Assembly (NCBI GenBank): GCA_002786025.1
Contig: NHNW01000017.1
Span: forward strand, 558,001 to 622,000
DNA: 64,000 nt
Source: Zasmidium citrigriseum
Taxonomy: Eukaryota; Ascomycota; Dothideomycetes; Mycosphaerellales; Mycosphaerellaceae
Direction: 5' to 3'
Shown here: positions 37,658-47,792 of the stretch, in pieces
Layout: the number at the start of each line of letters is the position of its first letter
Numbering within the stretch: position 1 is the stretch's first letter
Notes under the pieces: generated by a model
Told to the model about the DNA's origin: nothing
The model's input: only the letters and a program-made list of their open reading frames with translations
The model's database searches: none
Program-made: the position numbers and the translations under genes

Positions 37658-40498
37658 TCACGAGCGTTGGTTGAAGAACCAGCTACTCCGCTTGTTCCCA
37701 CCACTGCTTTCTTGCGAAGCCGAGCTCTGGAGACCGGCAAAGGTAGGCACGGCAGGTTGGGGCCCGTCGCCACCGCCTCCACCACCGCGGAGGGGTTTGG
37801 CTATCCGTGCGAAGGGGTTGTTGGCAAAGGTCGTGGGTGCTGGCGAGTTTCCAAGACCACGAGTGGATCCAGACTTGGCTGCTTCGAGTCGCTCCTTGAC
37901 AGCCATGAGTTGGCTTTCGAATCTGGTGACATAAGTTAGTTGACAGTGCAGGCAGTGATAGGGGTCAGCATTAACATACTTATGGTTGGCCAGCATCAAC
38001 TTCTCCTGGCTCTCCTGCACAAGACCCTCCAAGCCACGAATACGTTCGCCACGGGCGACAAGCTTCCGCTCTGCGATGGCGACCTCCTTCTTCAATTGAG
38101 CATTCTGCTCGACCAGCTGTCTCTGCACCATGGTCAATTGCTCCAGATTGCGCTCGAGGAAGGCCAGTTTCTTTTGTTGCTGCTTCGAGTTGCTAGACCG
38201 AAGGATAGAGTTGTACTGCTCTCGCGTGCTGTCGAGGCTAATCTCGAGTTCGACCACCCGCTCGCAGCGGTTCTGCAAGTCACGCATAAGTGACTTCTTG
38301 ATAGCATCGAAATCGGCCAGTTGCTTGCTGAGGGTGGCTCCGTTTGCGCCATTGAGTGCCTGCTTGCGGAGTGCTTCGACTTCGCTGCGCAGACGGGAAT
38401 TCTCCTCTTGTTGTCTCGAAAGAACATCTTGCAACTCTGATGCATTGCTGGCACCGTTCTGTTGCGACGAAAGCGATTCGAAAAGGTTGCGCTTGACTTC
38501 TTCGACGTCGGCCTCCGACAAGTTCTTCTCCAAAAGCTCCTGGTAGTCTCGTTGGGCCTGGGACAGCTTCTGCTCCAGAATCGCACTCTGTGCGCCATCG
38601 ATATGGCTGCTGGCACTGACATCTTGTTGTCGAATGAGACCTTGAAGCTCGAGCAGCTTCTCCTTCAGACCGTTGAGCTCATCGGCGGCAATGGGCTCGC
38701 CACCATCGGCTATCTCCAGCATGCTTTGGACCTGCTGCACAATTTCGCGCACTTGCATCTCGCTGCTCGACATCATGCCATCGCCAAGATCGAATCCGGC
38801 CATCATCTGGGCCATGCGTTCCTTCTTGAGTCTGTCCTTCTCGTCCAAAAGGGCCGACGACTCCTTGGCAGCCATCTTCGCGTCCAGTAGCTGATGCTTG
38901 ACGTCGTCCAGTTCCTGCGTCAGCTCGCCATTGGCCTCCTTGAGGGAGTCCATGGTAATAGCAGCCTCCTTGGTCTCAAATTCGATCTTCTCGACCTGCA
39001 TCCGGAGCGTCTCGGTCTCGCTTTGCAGCTTCTCATTGGAACGTGAAACAGTGGAATGGCTTTCTCTGAGATCCCGAAGTTCATTTCGAGCAGACTGAAG
39101 CGCTTGCTCAGCAGCCTCAAGACTCCTCTCCTTCTCGGCGAGCTGATCTTGGAGTTCGTTCTCTCGCTTCAAAAATTCCTCCTTTTCATCCTTCTCTAGG
39201 ACAAGACTGGGAGTGGCAGCTCGCTCCAGATCCATGCGGCTTTCTGGTCGCGGAGTGCCTGCCTCTTCCTGCTTGATCCGGCTAGTAGGAGTAGCAGTTC
39301 TGGGCGGAGCCTGTGAAGGGGCTTTGGACACCTCGCTCATGGCTGGAGTCCATCGGTCTTTCGGCACTTGCTCACCCTTTCGCCAGTTGAGCACTTCGCC
39401 TTCCAAGTCCTGGATATATGTCTCGAAAGTATTGATCTGTCCTTGCGCTTTCTTGAGCAGCGCCTTGAGTTGAGCAGGCGAGAGTTCCTCGTTGATCTTG
39501 GCCTTCTGTTTGATGGTCTTGGCTCGCTCGCCAAAACGAAGGGTCGATATCGTTTCGTCAGTATTGTACGATGCGGGAGATGCGTTGATAATGAGCGTTG
39601 TTCTCGAATTACCACCAAGCGATTCTTGTAGGATTCGAGTGAGTTTGGAGTCTCGGTAAGGGATGTGGCTGCTCTTGCCGTCCGAAAGAGCGTTGATGAC
39701 CATGCCCAGCGCTGAGAGAGATTTGTTGATCTTCTTGGCCTCCTCGAGAGTCTGGCCACTGGCACCGGTTTTGCCAACCTTTTCAGAACCAGCCAAATCG
39801 ACAAGGAAGAGTCGTCCAGCTCGCGCGGATCCAGTCTCGACATTCTTTTGGGCGACCTCAATGACAAAGATGGAGTGCGATCGCGAAGACTCCTGGTTCA
39901 TATTGGTCGCGGCGACAGCCCTTGCCTGGCCACCTCTGTCCAGAACATGGTAGACCTCCTCTACGGATCCCACGTAAAATTCTCCCAGTCCCTTGACGTA
40001 CACGCCGCGCTGCTTGTCCTCGTGTACCGGCAGATTGTCGTTTTGCGGCACCAGCAAATCCCGAATCTTCTCCATGTAGATTTCCATATAGCTCACCTTG
40101 ACCGTAAACTCGATGTTGGCCTCGCTGCGCATAATGCTGGAGAAGATTTGCTCGACAATTCGCGGAATGATACCCTTGCTCTGCTCATCGCCAATGTCCG
40201 CACCCATCATGGTATACGTCTTTCCCGAACCGGTCTGGCCATATGCGAAGACGGTACCATTGTACCCTGCCAGAACATCGTCGACGGTGCTGCGGATGGA
40301 GTAGTCGAAAACATCGTGCTGGGGGGTGTTGGTGGGGAAGACTCGGTCGAAGGTGAAGGCGCCGCTGCCCTCTCGCGAATTGATGGTACAGGAGTCCTCG
40401 CCCTTGAACTCGACAATCTGCTCGCTCCCGGCCGCGACCTCGATCTTGTTTTGCGGCCTGAAGCGGGCGACGACTTTGATGGTGTTGGCGGTCGACAT
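37658..40498 (-). CDS. kinA: Conventional kinesin heavy chain (kinesin-1)
   Basis: Exons 40498-37980 and 37922-37658 give 927 residues, close to the 928 of Neurospora kinesin. The motor domain is at the N-terminus, with P-loop GQTGSGKT at 87-94, switch I NQESSRSH ending at 208 and switch II DLAGSE at 234-239. A long coiled coil follows (about 420-850), then a Gly-rich tail with TFANNPFARIAKPLRGGGGGG. It is a plus-end-directed microtubule motor for vesicles and organelles. The 57-nt intron (37923-37979, GTATGT, CTAAC, CCAG) is in frame and stop-free, so the unspliced frame stays open and would insert 19 residues (starting YVNADPYHC); removal gives the expected smooth coiled coil (LANHK-FESQLMAVKERLEAAK). 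Confidence 0.96.
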   Translation of the reverse strand: MSTANTIKVVARFRPQNKIEVAAGSEQIVEFKGEDSCTINSREGSGAFTFDRVFPTNTPQHDVFDYSIRSTVDDVLAGYNGTVFAYGQTGSGKTYTMMGADIGDEQSKGIIPRIVEQIFSSIMRSEANIEFTVKVSYMEIYMEKIRDLLVPQNDNLPVHEDKQRGVYVKGLGEFYVGSVEEVYHVLDRGGQARAVAATNMNQESSRSHSIFVIEVAQKNVETGSARAGRLFLVDLAGSEKVGKTGASGQTLEEAKKINKSLSALGMVINALSDGKSSHIPYRDSKLTRILQESLGGNSRTTLIINASPASYNTDETISTLRFGERAKTIKQKAKINEELSPAQLKALLKKAQGQINTFETYIQDLEGEVLNWRKGEQVPKDRWTPAMSEVSKAPSQAPPRTATPTSRIKQEEAGTPRPESRMDLERAATPSLVLEKDEKEEFLKRENELQDQLAEKERSLEAAEQALQSARNELRDLRESHSTVSRSNEKLQSETETLRMQVEKIEFETKEAAITMDSLKEANGELTQELDDVKHQLLDAKMAAKESSALLDEKDRLKKERMAQMMAGFDLGDGMMSSSEMQVREIVQQVQSMLEIADGGEPIAADELNGLKEKLLELQGLIRQQDVSASSHIDGAQSAILEQKLSQAQRDYQELLEKNLSEADVEEVKRNLFESLSSQQNGASNASELQDVLSRQQEENSRLRSEVEALRKQALNGANGATLSKQLADFDAIKKSLMRDLQNRCERVVELEISLDSTREQYNSILRSSNSKQQQKKLAFLERNLEQLTMVQRQLVEQNAQLKKEVAIAERKLVARGERIRGLEGLVQESQEKLMLANHKYVNADPYHCLHCQLTYVTRFESQLMAVKERLEAAKSGSTRGLGNSPAPTTFANNPFARIAKPLRGGGGGGDGPQPAVPTFAGLQSSASQESSGGNKRSSWFFNQRS

Positions 40499-41131
40499 GG
40501 CTGCTGCTCACCGCTGCCCGCCTGCCACTGGGGCGCGATCACGGGACCGTATCTCTTCGTATGCCGTCAATTGGGAAGTGCGGGATGGTGGAGCAGGCGT
40601 GTCGCGGACGGGGTCGACGTAATGGGCCAAAGCCAAAGCGGGCGAGGAGTCGTTAAGGATACCGCCAGCGGACCACGATGCCCAGCGAGGGGAGACGCGC
40701 AGTCGTCGAGCGTTGCGCGAATGTGCGGAGGAGGCTGCGCTAGGAAGGAGAGTAACTCGAAGGGTGGTGGCTCGCAAGATCCAACTCCCAAGGGGATGAT
40801 GTCGGGAGGCTGCTGCTGTTTATCCGCGCGCTCGGCGACACAAACCAAACTCTAAACGCGTCGCGGGCCCACTCGCACGTGCCCCCCAAAAAGTCACACG
40901 CTTGCACGCCTCAGCATTCACTTGATCTGCCTTTTGATTGACGTTTGCCAGAATCGAAGTTTCAAGTTTCATGCAAAGAAGCAAAAGATCGTACAGCATC
41001 ACCCTTGCTCGCTGCAGTTTTTACAACCCGGGCACGGCAGGCACACGCGAACCATCTGCAAACCACATGCCGCTCGACCAAAACACGTCACAGGCCTTTT
41101 ATATCGATACAAGCTTTTGAATGTCGGCTAC
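40499..41131. other. Intergenic, kinesin promoter and thiolase 3' region
   Basis: No coding sequence is supported. Confidence 0.4.
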
Positions 41132-42500
41132 CTACAGCTCCTCCGCATCGACCATTTGGACAATCATGCCGCTTGCCGCGCCGCCGCCATTGCAGATGGC
41201 TGCACAACCATATTCGCCCTTCTTGAGCTGGTGGAGCAGCGTGACCAGAATTCGTGAACCAGAGCTGCCGAGAGCGTGGCCTAGCGAGATGGCACCACCA
41301 CGAGGGTTGACATTGTCGTTGCCAAGTCCGAGAATCTACAACCGTCAGTAGAGTTCAAGTCCATCGTTGAAGAATTGGTCTTACCTTTGCATTGGCCTTG
41401 ATGACTGCGGCAAATGCCTCGTTGAACTCCCAGACTTTGATCTGGTCTTTCGTGAGACCTGCTCGCTCCAGAACGATCGGGACGACCTTTGCTGGGGCGA
41501 CTGGGAAGTCAATTGGGTCGACTGCAGCATCGGCATATGCGACTATTCTCGCCAGCACACGCTTGCCGCCGCCATACTTCTTTGCCAGCTCCTTGTTCGT
41601 GAGGATCAGTGCACTAGCACCGTCGTTCATGCTTGAGCTGTTCGCCGCAGTCACAGTACCCTTCCCACTGCGATCAAAGGCCGGCTTCAGGGTAGGCACC
41701 TTGTCCAGCTTCAACCGTCCGTATCCCTCGTCCTCGGCCACCACAGTCTCACCCTTCTTGCCCTTGATTGTCACAGGCACAATCTCGTCGTCGAACAGCT
41801 TATTCTTCCACGCATCTTGCGCTCGCTTGAAGCTCTGAATTGCGTATTCGTCTTGATCCTCCCGGCTGACGTCGTACTTCTTCGCGGTGTTCTCTGCGCA
41901 GTTGCCCATATGGATCTGGTTGTAAACATCCCACAGTCCGTCCTTCATGAGGCCATCCTCCATCGTAAGGTTGCCAAACGGTGGTAATTGCGGCCCTCGA
42001 GGCGTGTAGTATGGTACTCTGCTCATGTTCTCCATTCCACCTGCCACCAACGCCTCTTCCTGTCCAAGCTCGATCTGTTGTGCCGCGATGGCCACGGCCT
42101 TCATACCTGAAGCGCATACTTTGTTGATGGTCGTCGCCTCTACGGATGGAGCCAGACCGGCGAACATCGAAGCTTGTCGAGCTGGGGCTTGCCCTACAGA
42201 AGCTTGCATGACATTTCCCATATACACATGCGTGATCTTCTCTTGAGGAACATCGGATCTCTTAATAGCCTCTTTGATGGCAGTAGCTCCAAGCTCCGGC
42301 GCAGACGCACTGCTGAAAGATCCATTGAAGATGGCACACGGCGTCCGTACGGCAGAAACGATATATGCGTCTTGGATCTCTTTCGGTCGTCGGCTGGAGG
42401 AGCTAAAGTGCCGCTGGACAGCTTGCAGGCGTTGCTGTGGGGAGGACATGTTCGTTCGGGAGACGGATTGGAGGGAACGGCGGAGGACTGGCGATGCCAT
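41132..42500 (-). CDS. ERG10: Acetyl-CoA acetyltransferase (acetoacetyl-CoA thiolase), mitochondrial form
   Basis: Exons 42500-41385 and 41335-41132 (intron 41336-41384, 49 nt) give 439 residues. About 35 N-terminal residues are Arg/Ser/Gln-rich without acidic residues ([26 protein letters not shown]), a mitochondrial presequence. The thiolase motifs are complete: nucleophile Cys in [10 protein letters not shown], the NEAFAAV loop, [14 protein letters not shown] with the catalytic His, and [10 protein letters not shown] with the second Cys. Condenses two acetyl-CoA or cleaves acetoacetyl-CoA. The presequence points to the ACAT1-like mitochondrial paralogue rather than the cytosolic ergosterol-pathway enzyme. 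Confidence 0.95.
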
Positions 42501-42648
42501 GGTGAAGAAAGATCTGGACTACAGCTCGCAGACAACAAACATTCAGAGGAGTAGCAAGGCACGTTTACCTAGGTTCAAGTGATGGAGCTCCCCTTGATGC
42601 GCGGGCGAAGGTTAGAAACGGCTCACGTCGCGGGGGCCGCGGTTCCGG

Positions 42649-43176
42649 ATGGTTTTCGCATGTGATAGCCGAAGTCTTTGTGATGTTTTGTCAACGAACG
42701 CGCTTCGGATCCGTTCCCACATCCAGCGCGGAATTGGAGTATATCAACTTCTGATGCGCTCGTGTGAAGTGTTTCTGCGTTTCCGCAAGATCGAGGTGCG
42801 ATGGTGTCGAGCCTTCCGTTTCCGAGTTTTGCCCGAGACGTATCCCAGTATCCCAGCCACAACTCTCGACGTCTCGTCTTCGTTGGCAAGACGGAAGCAT
42901 TCCACAGCCAAGGCAGAGACCGCTGACACTCCTACTTGTATGGTCGACATCTCTTCGCCCATGTCAGAATGCGATGCCTCCACGCCGAGTTCAGATACGG
43001 AAATCGTTCTCCTTCGCTCCAGGAGTGGGACATCATCCCCGCCTATTGATTCTGCTCAGTCGCGAACGGTAACGTCTTCTGGAAGAGGTCACCAATGCGA
43101 AATGGACACAGTATCCCGATGGCGTGGATGGGTCGAAGTACCTGCCAAGTTCCTACATGGCACAATCACTGCATAA
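42649..43176 (+). CDS. Hypothetical Ser-rich protein, low support
   Basis: Open frame of 175 codons from ATG 42649. The second half looks most protein-like (an in-frame ATG at 42940 starts MVDISSPMSECDASTPSS) and ends WRGWVEVPAKFLHGTITA. The first half may be untranslated leader. No family recognised; it is divergent from the thiolase gene. Confidence 0.3.
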   Translation: MVFACDSRSLCDVLSTNALRIRSHIQRGIGVYQLLMRSCEVFLRFRKIEVRWCRAFRFRVLPETYPSIPATTLDVSSSLARRKHSTAKAETADTPTCMVDISSPMSECDASTPSSDTEIVLLRSRSGTSSPPIDSAQSRTVTSSGRGHQCEMDTVSRWRGWVEVPAKFLHGTITA

Positions 43177-43542
43177 TGACAAGCTGAACAGCGTCAATCA
43201 GAAACATGAAAGTAGGTCTTCACACTATGGCCGAGGAGGATGCTCATGACCAAGCCCACAAGAGCTGTACCCCTCGAGGTGGATCTTCCATTTCCCTACA
43301 ACCGCTCGCTAGAGCTGGGGCACAAGAAGTTATGCAAGAACAATTGCCTGCTCTAACTCCTGTCATTCGCATTTTACTGCCGGAGCTCAGCTGGGCTGCC
43401 CTTCAGCTTGATAATCCTGGAGGACGTAGGATCGTCAGAAAGATTGACGTCTGTCAGAAAAAGATCAGAGCTGAAATAGGAACCCCTCTCCCACTTCATT
43501 CTCCGGGTGACAGAGCAATCTACTCTTCCACCACCAACAATA

Positions 43543-44698
43543 ATGGCAGCACAATCCGGCTATACGCCCCCAGGGCGTTTGGGAAACCCAGACATGGCCA
43601 TGCTCGACGATCAAAGACTTCACCCAGAGCTTCGCAAGGCCTTGATAGCAGCCAACTTCCAGGATATGCTGCCTAAATCCTGGCCAACAGATCTCAAAGA
43701 ACTCCATCCACTCCTCGGCGAACAACACGGTAAGTCTAAAGGGCGGAAGACATATCGATGCATGTCCGAGACACAGACTAACCTTCTGTCCTTTACTTTG
43801 AATAGAAATGACCAACGCCATGTACAACATGACACCCATGGGCCTCCCTAGCGACGAGAATGAACCCAACATCGAACCGGAAGAGATCACCATCGATGGC
43901 CCGGACAGCAACAAAATCATCCTCTACGTCTTCCGCCCAGTCACCAAAGAACCCACTCCCTGCGTAATCTACACCCACGGCGGCGGAATGACCATCATCT
44001 CCACCAAAGTCCAACCACACATGCGCTGGGCCAAAGACATGGCCATCAAAGGCGTCGTAGCCATCGTGACAGACTTCCGCAACGCATACACCAAAGAAAA
44101 ACACAACCCTTACCCGGCCGGTCTAAACGACTGCGTCGCCGCATTCAAATGGATCGACGCCCACAAGTCCGACTTCAACATCACCAAAATCGTTCTACAG
44201 GGTGAAAGTGGCGGCGGGAATTTGGCCTGCGCTACAGCGCTACGAGCCAACCGCGAAGGCTGGATCGATAAGATCGCTGGTGTGTACGCCTACGTTCCCT
44301 ACGTGAGCGGGAAATACAACCTCTCCGCAGAAGAGAAATCCAAACAGTTCCCCAGCATGGTCGAAAACGACAACTACATCATCAACTGTGCATCCATGGC
44401 GTCCATGTCGCAGTACTACTCCCCTGGCAATATGGACGCCCCGGAAGCCTGGCCGTTGAACGCTACAGAGGAGGAGTTGAAGGGTCTGCCGCCGCATGTG
44501 CTGAGTATGGATGAGTTGGATCCGTTGAGGGACGAGGGGATGGCGTATTTTCGCAAATTGACCGCCGCCGGGGTCAAGGTTGCTGCGGAGGTGAATCTTG
44601 GGTTGCCGCATGGGGCGCCTTTGTTGTTTCGGATTGCGTTGAATGATGCGAGGGAGAAGATTTTGAGGGGGATTGTTGCTTTTGCGAGGAGTTTGTAG
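43543..44698 (+). CDS. Alpha/beta hydrolase, HSL (hormone-sensitive-lipase-like) family
   Basis: Exons 43543-43729 and 43806-44698 give 359 residues from ATG 43543 (TAATGG); the in-frame GTG at 43507 is not used. The oxyanion-hole motif HGGGM is in VIYTHGGGMTI, the nucleophile Ser in LQGESGGGNLAC, the Asp in LDPLRDEG and the His in LGLPHGAP. No signal peptide is seen, so it is intracellular. Substrate (ester or small lipid) is not readable. The intron is one of the two well-preserved introner-like elements. Confidence 0.9.
43730..43805 (+). mobile_element. Introner-like intron, copy B (alpha/beta hydrolase gene)
   Basis: 76-nt GTAAGT...AATAG intron. The arms AAGGGCGGAAG (43739-43749) and CTTCTGTCCTT (43783-43793) pair over 11 bp, two of them G-U. 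The rest aligns with the intron at 48277-48352 almost end to end, in an unrelated gene. It has the phase-1 position between HIS and GLU codons. Confidence 0.85.
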
Positions 44699-45479
44699 GG
44701 GTGAGGTGGATGTGGTGATGAGAAGGAAGTTTCTAAGAAGGAAGAACTTTATACGGACCTTGCAAGCTTGACTCTGGCGAGCTGTTCCATACCAGTATTG
44801 CTTACTGCATCGTTAATGAAGGGCCATATATGGACTTAAAGCGTCAGTATGCGCCAATTGAGTTGATGTGATCAGATGTTTTTCAACGCCTCGTGGACAT
44901 TGGACAGGGATGAAGCTGGTCACGTTGTGGTCGTTCCTGCATCGCAACAATCTCACTTAATCTTTCTCACTCATCGTCAACAAAATCCTCACCTCTTCCA
45001 CCACTTCCACCACCAAAGCGCTTAGGAGAGAATTTCTCATCATCATGATGCTGCAGGTGAAGGTTTTGGCCCCATTGTCGCCTGGCGCGATCGGCGGCAC
45101 AGCCTCTGCGATCTTCAGCCACCCAGCCTCCCATTCGTCTAGCCGACGATGTGCCTTTCGCTAGAGATCCTTCGGGATTGCTCGCGACGGAGGGTCTAAC
45201 GAGATTCAACGTAGGCTCGAAACGCAGAACGCGTCGGGACGAAGTGGCATGAATGTCATTTCTTCGACAAGGTGTCCGTCGTGAAGGTGAACGACCTCCA
45301 CAACGTGCGAGAAAGATTCTGGTCCAGTTTGCATGGATGTGAACTGCGCCGCCTGGGGGAGGATTCACATCCTGGGACGTGTTCGACTCGATAACAAGAG
45401 CTGAAGCGCCTCGCGCGCGCGAGAGATATCCTCGTGGTCTTCACGGCCGGTGAGGGCCATCAACCTGAGGACCGCAACG
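44699..45479. other. Intergenic, ambiguous minus-strand open frame
   Basis: A minus frame (45368-44967) ends in a Gly-rich acidic tail (GGGSGGRGEDFVDDE) and an overlapping one has a presequence-like start (ATG 45444). I cannot splice them convincingly, so I call no gene. Confidence 0.3.
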
Positions 45480-47233
45480 ATGAGAGTCGTGTCCAGCGGA
45501 GAGCGCCAGAGCGGCGTGAAGGCCGTCCTCGAGCACATCGGCGTGCCTCTGCTATGCCTCACGGTAACAGCAGTCTTCACAGGAGTCTTCTTCACGTACT
45601 TCACAGGACCCGACAGATGGTATAACTACGGCTACTCGTCCTATTCATCATACTACAGCAACTCGGCCACCACAGGACAGCCCATCAAGGGACAGTTCTC
45701 CTGCAATGCTGGCGGCGATGTGATCTGGCCCTGGAAGAATACCAAGAATCAATACTGGGATCCTGCACTCTGGTTGACGATCACGCTTGCGAGTGGCGAC
45801 TTGACCTTCACACAGGCCAAGGCTATCGACATTATCTGGGATCTCGTTGTCGGGCGTGGTGGGCAGATGCTGCTCTCCGTACTTGCGTACCCGCCCATGC
45901 GCAAGTCTCTCCTCACGGCGCTTGAGAGACATTCCATGCACATGCCGGTGGTGGCGAGTCTCACCTTTGAGCACTTCTCGGTCGTCTCCTGGTGGGAAAC
46001 TACACGTGAGCTCATCCGCCGATGGAGCTGGAGGTTGTTCGGATATTTGTTCATGATCATCTATCTCCTGGCTTTTGGCACTATCGTCTCTGCCATGACG
46101 GGTTATCAGGCCAACATGAAGCCTTTCTACAACGAACAGAATTCGGGAAACTTGATGGCCTTTCAGAATGTGGTGGGAATGCAGGGGATAAAAGTCTTGG
46201 ATCCACAGAGAGTGGGACTGAAGCCAGATGACCTGGCCTTCTCCCTTGACACAGATCCGACTTGGCCTTTGTATCAATGTAGGTTGATTGGATAACTCTG
46301 CATATTAGAGGCTGACACGTTCTAGATTATATGGTTACTACTCGCTTCTGTGGGGGCTACGGCTACACCATGCATTCGAACAAGTCAGCTGGAATCTTCA
46401 CTGCAGCCAATGCCACCTCATACTACTACGACGACGACGCCACTCAGGAGCAAATAAAGAATTCAGCGTTCAAAATTGACTGGATCAAAGACGATAACGC
46501 GACCAAAGAGTTTCAAGACCAGTACTATGGCTACTACGATCCCAGCGAGAACATGGCGTACGGCAATCAGCCTACCATCATCGTCAACTGCACCACAAGC
46601 AACATCACGCTGTCCAACCATACGTACGAGCTTAAGGATCCGCCGCTTAGCTTTGACCCGTCATCGACGGAAGATTACTACCGAGACGACAACGGCAAGT
46701 TGCTCAACAAGACCTGGCTCGAACTGAACAGCCAATGCCAGGTCCTCCAGACCTACCAGTGGGGCTTCTCGTCACTACTCCTCTTCACCTTCTGCCTCTT
46801 GACAATACTGTTCTTCATCACGCTTCTAGCTCTCCACATCGACGTGTGGCAGAACAGCCAGACCAACCGCATGAAGCAACACTTCTCCCTCTACCGAGAC
46901 ATCCTCGACTTCGCCAACCAACTCCGGACCGAGATCGGGACCAAAGTCGAGGACATGCCCGCGAAGGACCTGAACAAGTCTGTCGATGCCCAGGCCGACT
47001 TTGTCACCGTCGCAGCGTACGAGTACCCGTCATCCCGGGCCCAGGAGAGACGAAGTCGGAAGAAGCCAAAGCAGCCTTTCAATTTCCGGACGGATAGTAT
47101 GCCGCGTTTGAGGAAGATGGGGTCGGAGATCAAGGCTGGCCATGCGTATAGTATGGGCGAGATGAAGCGGTCGTTGGGGATCACGTATGGTCCTGTGAGG
47201 AAGCAGACGGCGGATTCGCTGGATTTTGTTTGA
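45480..47233 (+). CDS. Fungal multi-pass membrane protein of unknown function
   Basis: Exons 45480-46278 and 46326-47233 (intron 46279-46325, 47 nt) give 568 residues from ATG 45480. Membrane segments are GVPLLCLTVTAVFTGVFFTYF (about 20-40), LFGYLFMIIYLLAFGTIVSA (about 185-205) and LLLFTFCLLTILFFITLLAL (about 425-445). The long loop between the last two is Asn-glycosylation-rich (NATS, NCT, NIT, NHT, NKT) and so probably extracytoplasmic; the basic Ser/Lys-rich C-terminus is cytoplasmic. It resembles conserved plasma-membrane proteins of filamentous fungi without a known role. Confidence 0.85.
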
Positions 47234-47792
47234 GGTTTGTGGGAGTTTGTAGTTGATGTATTGATACCCCATACATTTTTGCAGTTTTTAGGGCGAAGCG
47301 GTTCACATCGACGCTTATATGTACGAATATACGAGAAGATGTTACACTTGATGGCGAAAGGCACAACATCTTCACCTGGCACAGTACCAAGTGCGCTCTG
47401 TCACAACGCACAACTCTTCGCGAGCAAACCTCTCCACATCCGCATCCACTGCCGCTATTCCATCCTTCGCTCGCGTACGGATAGTCACCACAGCCCACCC
47501 GCACCGATCGGCAGGAACATTCACCCAAACGTGCCACGAAGCTCCACCTTCCCCGCTTACAACAGGAAAACCACACGCTCGACTCTCCCTCACCCTTCGG
47601 TCAAGACGGGCCCGAGCTGCCTGTGCGTTAACGATGCTACGCTGCAGAGGACGTTGCAATCAAGCCGGCTACATCGGCGGCTTGGGAGAGGGGGTTTGTG
47701 AAGAAAATGTACAAAAGCTAGGGGAGCTGCAGATTTGGTGTGGACCAAGGCCAAGAATTCTTTTGGTGCTTGTGGTTCTTGTTGTTTAAGCA
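47234..47792. other. Intergenic with an unassigned minus-strand frame
   Basis: A minus frame (47659-47372) reads protein-like (SWHVWVNVPADRCGWAVVTI ... VTERTWYCAR) and could be the last exon of a small gene, but it has no ATG and I find no upstream exon that fits. Upstream of the GH3 gene the sequence is pyrimidine-poor, with no obvious signal. Confidence 0.25.

Noticed and set aside
43206..43676. Plus-strand frame overlapping the hydrolase first exon
   Set aside because: Overlaps a well-supported exon in another frame and has no family match.
44967..45368. Minus-strand gene before the membrane-protein gene
   Set aside because: The frame has only a GTG start and the overlapping ATG frame cannot be spliced to it convincingly.
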